Source of the DNA: Botryobacter ruber
GTDB lineage: Bacteria; Bacteroidota; Bacteroidia; Cytophagales; Hymenobacteraceae
Assembly: GCF_003347595.2 (NCBI RefSeq)
Contig: NZ_QCZK02000004.1
Span: 1-64,000, forward strand
Direction of reading: 5' to 3'
Length of the DNA: 64,000 bases
Under the pieces are notes generated by a model that did not search any database, was not told the DNA's origin, and was given only the letters and a program-made list of their open reading frames with translations. This document shows positions 62,345 through 64,000 of the stretch, one piece after another. Numbering within the stretch: the first letter of the stretch is position 1; every line of letters starts with the position of its first letter. A program made the translations under genes and the position numbers.

Positions 62345-62485
62345 ATGAGAAAGACCACAAAAGTTGCCCGTGTATCCTGCTACTGCAAACTGAACATGCT
62401 GGTGCCGCACCTTAAAACACTTTCTGCCAGAATGCAGGCCGAAACAACAGGCGATAAAGCCAGGACAAGCTATAACGTAAAGTAA
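62345..62485 (+). CDS. Possible 46-residue cysteine-containing peptide
   Basis: ATG opens MRKTTKVARVSCYCKLNMLVPHLKTLS. There is no promoter, RBS or recognisable family, but the frame is preceded by an A-rich leader (AATTAAAAAAAGAAACCGAC). Probably unsupported. Confidence 0.2.
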   Translation: MRKTTKVARVSCYCKLNMLVPHLKTLSARMQAETTGDKARTSYNVK

Positions 62486-62638
62486 AGCCTGCGGGGCATC
62501 CGGCTTTGTGCCCTTCAATAGATCTTGTTGCGAATGCTTCGGAAAGCGGAGCTGGTGGAGGCGGCAGCCAGCAGCGGGGGCTGAAGGAAAAACGGTTGCC
62601 TGCAGGGGTAGGGAGTGCCGGACCTGGGCTTGTTAAGC

Positions 62639-62740
62639 GGAGCAGTGGCAATGGTGGCTGATGCAGCAAATATTCCCGGAAGCCGGAAACCGGTCTGCCG
62701 CTCCTGGTGGTTGTGCAGTGGCTGTGGTGGCTGGTGCTAA
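62639..62740 (+). repeat. Two tandem family A copies
   Basis: 62639-62673 (GCAGTGGCAATGGTGGCTGA) and 62713-62740 (GCAGTGGCTGTGGTGGCTGG) lie 40 bases apart in the same orientation, the only direct repeat of the element here. Confidence 0.7.
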
Positions 62741-63065
62741 GGCAGGAGCAGAATAGGCTGGAATGGATAGCTGGCGGCTTTTGTTCAATATTGAAATTTC
62801 CCTCCTTTGCCTGACCTGGTGGAGCAGGAAAAAAGGATACTGCAATTGTAGTAAAAAGAGAATGGTGGTTTTGGGTAAAAGTAGTTGTGTTTTAGTTGAC
62901 TAAGAGGGAGTTAGTTCCGTCGGGAGCAGCAGGGTAACCAAAAGCAGCTAAATACGTATAAAACTATATAGACTTTTATTCAATCAAATTTTGCAGCCGA
63001 TACATTGCCTCTGAAGGAATTGTACAAGTGTATGTGCCCGCTGCTGTACCAAACCTTTTTTCACT

Positions 63066-63434
63066 ATGAACGTCCGCGTAAGAAAAAAACTCATCCAGGT
63101 AGCTCGTGGAAGAGCTTACCTCATGACTTTACAAAACCTTATCATTGAAGCTGAACTTGGCCTCAATTTAGAAAATGCAAACGAAAAATCGCAGCTCTCC
63201 GAAGTAATAGACGAAATATCGGAGGAAGAACACGCTGCCGGTCGTCCTTTGCTCAGTGCACTTGTACAGGTAAAAGGAACCCGTAACCAGGGCGACAGTT
63301 TCTTCAGGCTATGTGAGCGGCTTGGCTATGGCGACTGGAGAACGCTGAAAAAAAACCGCGAATTTTTAGAAGCACAACGCGAGGCCTGCAGGCAGTTCTG
63401 GCAGGACAGCAGCAACTTTACATCGTACCTCTAG
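63066..63434 (+). CDS. Conserved protein of unknown function
   Basis: The 122-residue soluble protein has a basic N-terminus (VRVRKKLIQVARGRAY) and a segment IDEISEEEHAAGRPLLSALVQVKGTRNQGDSFFRLCERLGYGDW that recurs in short unnamed proteins across bacteria (EEHAAGRPLLSALV...GFF.L...LG). I cannot name a function. It is monocistronic, with a strong terminator downstream. Confidence 0.75.
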   Translation: MNVRVRKKLIQVARGRAYLMTLQNLIIEAELGLNLENANEKSQLSEVIDEISEEEHAAGRPLLSALVQVKGTRNQGDSFFRLCERLGYGDWRTLKKNREFLEAQREACRQFWQDSSNFTSYL

Positions 63435-63953
63435 TACTTCCGGAATAACATATGATGGAGCGGCAGGCTTTGCTTTCTTTGCAAGGGCTGCCGCTTTTTT
63501 TTAAGCGCTACTGTTGTCTACCTGCCTGATAGTGAGTGCAGTAACAGTGGTGTCTGCTGCATCTGTTCGTTTGTGCAGCACCAGCTTCGTACCCGGTAAC
63601 GATAACAAAGGCTGTTGTAAGGCCAATTAGTTTTTTAAATCCTTCCGCAACACTATTCTCCTTCCTGTATCCCGTAATGCTACAGCTTTCTAAAGCGTTA
63701 GAAACTGTTGAAGCCCCCCTTAAATTGCTCATACGGATGTATAAATTCGGTTTCGTTGGCTTATTTAATTTAAAAATGAAATATAATTTATAATTTGGAT
63801 TGGTTCTATTTAAAAATCTTCCTTTATTTATATCCGGATTCCAGCTGCATTCAACCAGGGCAAGAAATAGTAATATACTTGTTCAACAGGATGGCTTGCC
63901 TTAGACTTTACACAATTTAAATATTTTCTTTTTTACAGATTTTCTTACTGCCT
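63435..63953. other. 519-bp intergenic region
   Basis: It contains the terminator of the preceding gene and, from about 63730, AT-rich DNA upstream of the last gene. No repeat of families A-C and no supported ORF was found; a 74-codon minus-strand frame is not convincing. Confidence 0.5.
63459..63502 (+). terminator. Rho-independent terminator
   Basis: AGCGGCAG pairs with CTGCCGCT, an inner CTTTGC/GCAAGG pairing lies in the loop, and eight T residues follow. Confidence 0.85.
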
Positions 63954-64000
63954 ATGAAAGCAAAGACTTTTACTAAGGTCCTGGTTATTGCTATGCTCTT
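63954..64000 (+). CDS. Start of an exported protein, cut by the window end
   Basis: ATG opens MKAKTFTKVLVIAML, a normal Sec signal peptide start, preceded by AT-rich DNA. Only 15 codons are visible, so the product is unknown. Confidence 0.5.
   Translation, partial: MKAKTFTKVLVIAML

Larger units (their letters stand above)
61783..63065. other. 1.28-kb repeat-rich intergenic region
   Basis: Three family A copies lie here (61938-61977, 62639-62673, 62713-62740) in the same orientation. Around 62033-62051 TTTCCACA and TGTGGATAA form an inverted pair of DnaA-box-like sites next to an AT-rich stretch to about 62110. One possible short ORF lies at 62345-62485. No promoter pair, RNA gene or longer gene is supported. 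Confidence 0.5.

Noticed and set aside
61783..63065. Replication origin
   Set aside because: Only two DnaA-like boxes and no dnaA or dnaN gene nearby.
63508..63732. 74-codon minus-strand open frame
   Set aside because: No family resemblance, an odd Cys/His-rich C-terminus and a high chance of being random in this spacer.

Overview
The window looks like a chromosomal segment of a Bacteroidota bacterium, most likely Cytophagales and perhaps Hymenobacteraceae (Pontibacter-like). This is inferred from about 50% GC coding DNA, Bacteroidota promoter elements (TTTG about 20 bp before TAnnTTTG, clear before 8878, sucD and dps), rare Shine-Dalgarno sites, many lipoproteins, the cmk-ispH pair, a symporter with a one-helix leader protein, and a dNK-type deoxynucleoside kinase. 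No rRNA, tRNA, CRISPR array, prophage or intact insertion sequence was seen.

Layout. 0.2-6.0 kb: an RND efflux operon (adaptor, pump, TolC-like channel) on the minus strand. 6.2-10.3 kb: an alkyltransferase-like DNA repair protein, an uncharacterised protein with kinase-like motifs, and an iron cluster (small Cys protein under a Fur-like palindrome, ferritin, 2Fe-2S protein). 10.4-16.8 kb: M13 peptidase, cyclophilin, subtilase, GNAT acetyltransferase, quinone-oxidoreductase-like enzyme. 16.9-27.3 kb: zinc-ribbon protein, CDGSH protein, large GAF protein, deoxynucleoside kinase, M49-like peptidase and several unknowns. 28.2-34.2 kb: PIG-L deacetylase, a solitary YhcG-type nuclease, and a sodium:solute symporter. 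34.3-37.6 kb: a peroxide-defence block (AhpD-like, AhpC, Dps, divergent OxyR) with a textbook OxyR half-site upstream of dps. 37.9-45.8 kb: housekeeping genes (sucD, cysteine synthase, response regulator, TauE, adenine deaminase, cmk, ispH, DUF502). 46.1-51.3 kb: hydrolase, PQQ-type dehydrogenase, and a rimB-rimK-aspartoacylase-like operon. 51.5-61.8 kb: methyltransferase/NAD(P)-binding pair, CvfB-like S1 protein, P-type ATPase, universal stress protein, a second Dps, an Omp85-like protein. 61.8-64 kb: repeat-rich spacer, one unknown protein, and the start of an exported protein.

The most unusual feature is the intergenic repeat content. A short GC-rich element (family A, core CGGCTGTGGTGGCAGGTGC) occurs about 16 times, never inside a supported gene, and three times as matched inverted pairs whose two arms share the same sequence variants. 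A second family (B) combines a GTTGAAAATCTTCAAC hairpin with heptad-like tracts and sits directly against start and stop codons. A third family (C, TCTGAA.../CCGTTGATGGTAG...) and two small palindromes (D, E) are mixed in with these. Near 47 kb A, B and C are nested inside one another. No transposase in the window explains them. Functional themes otherwise are oxidative stress, iron storage, envelope proteolysis and efflux.
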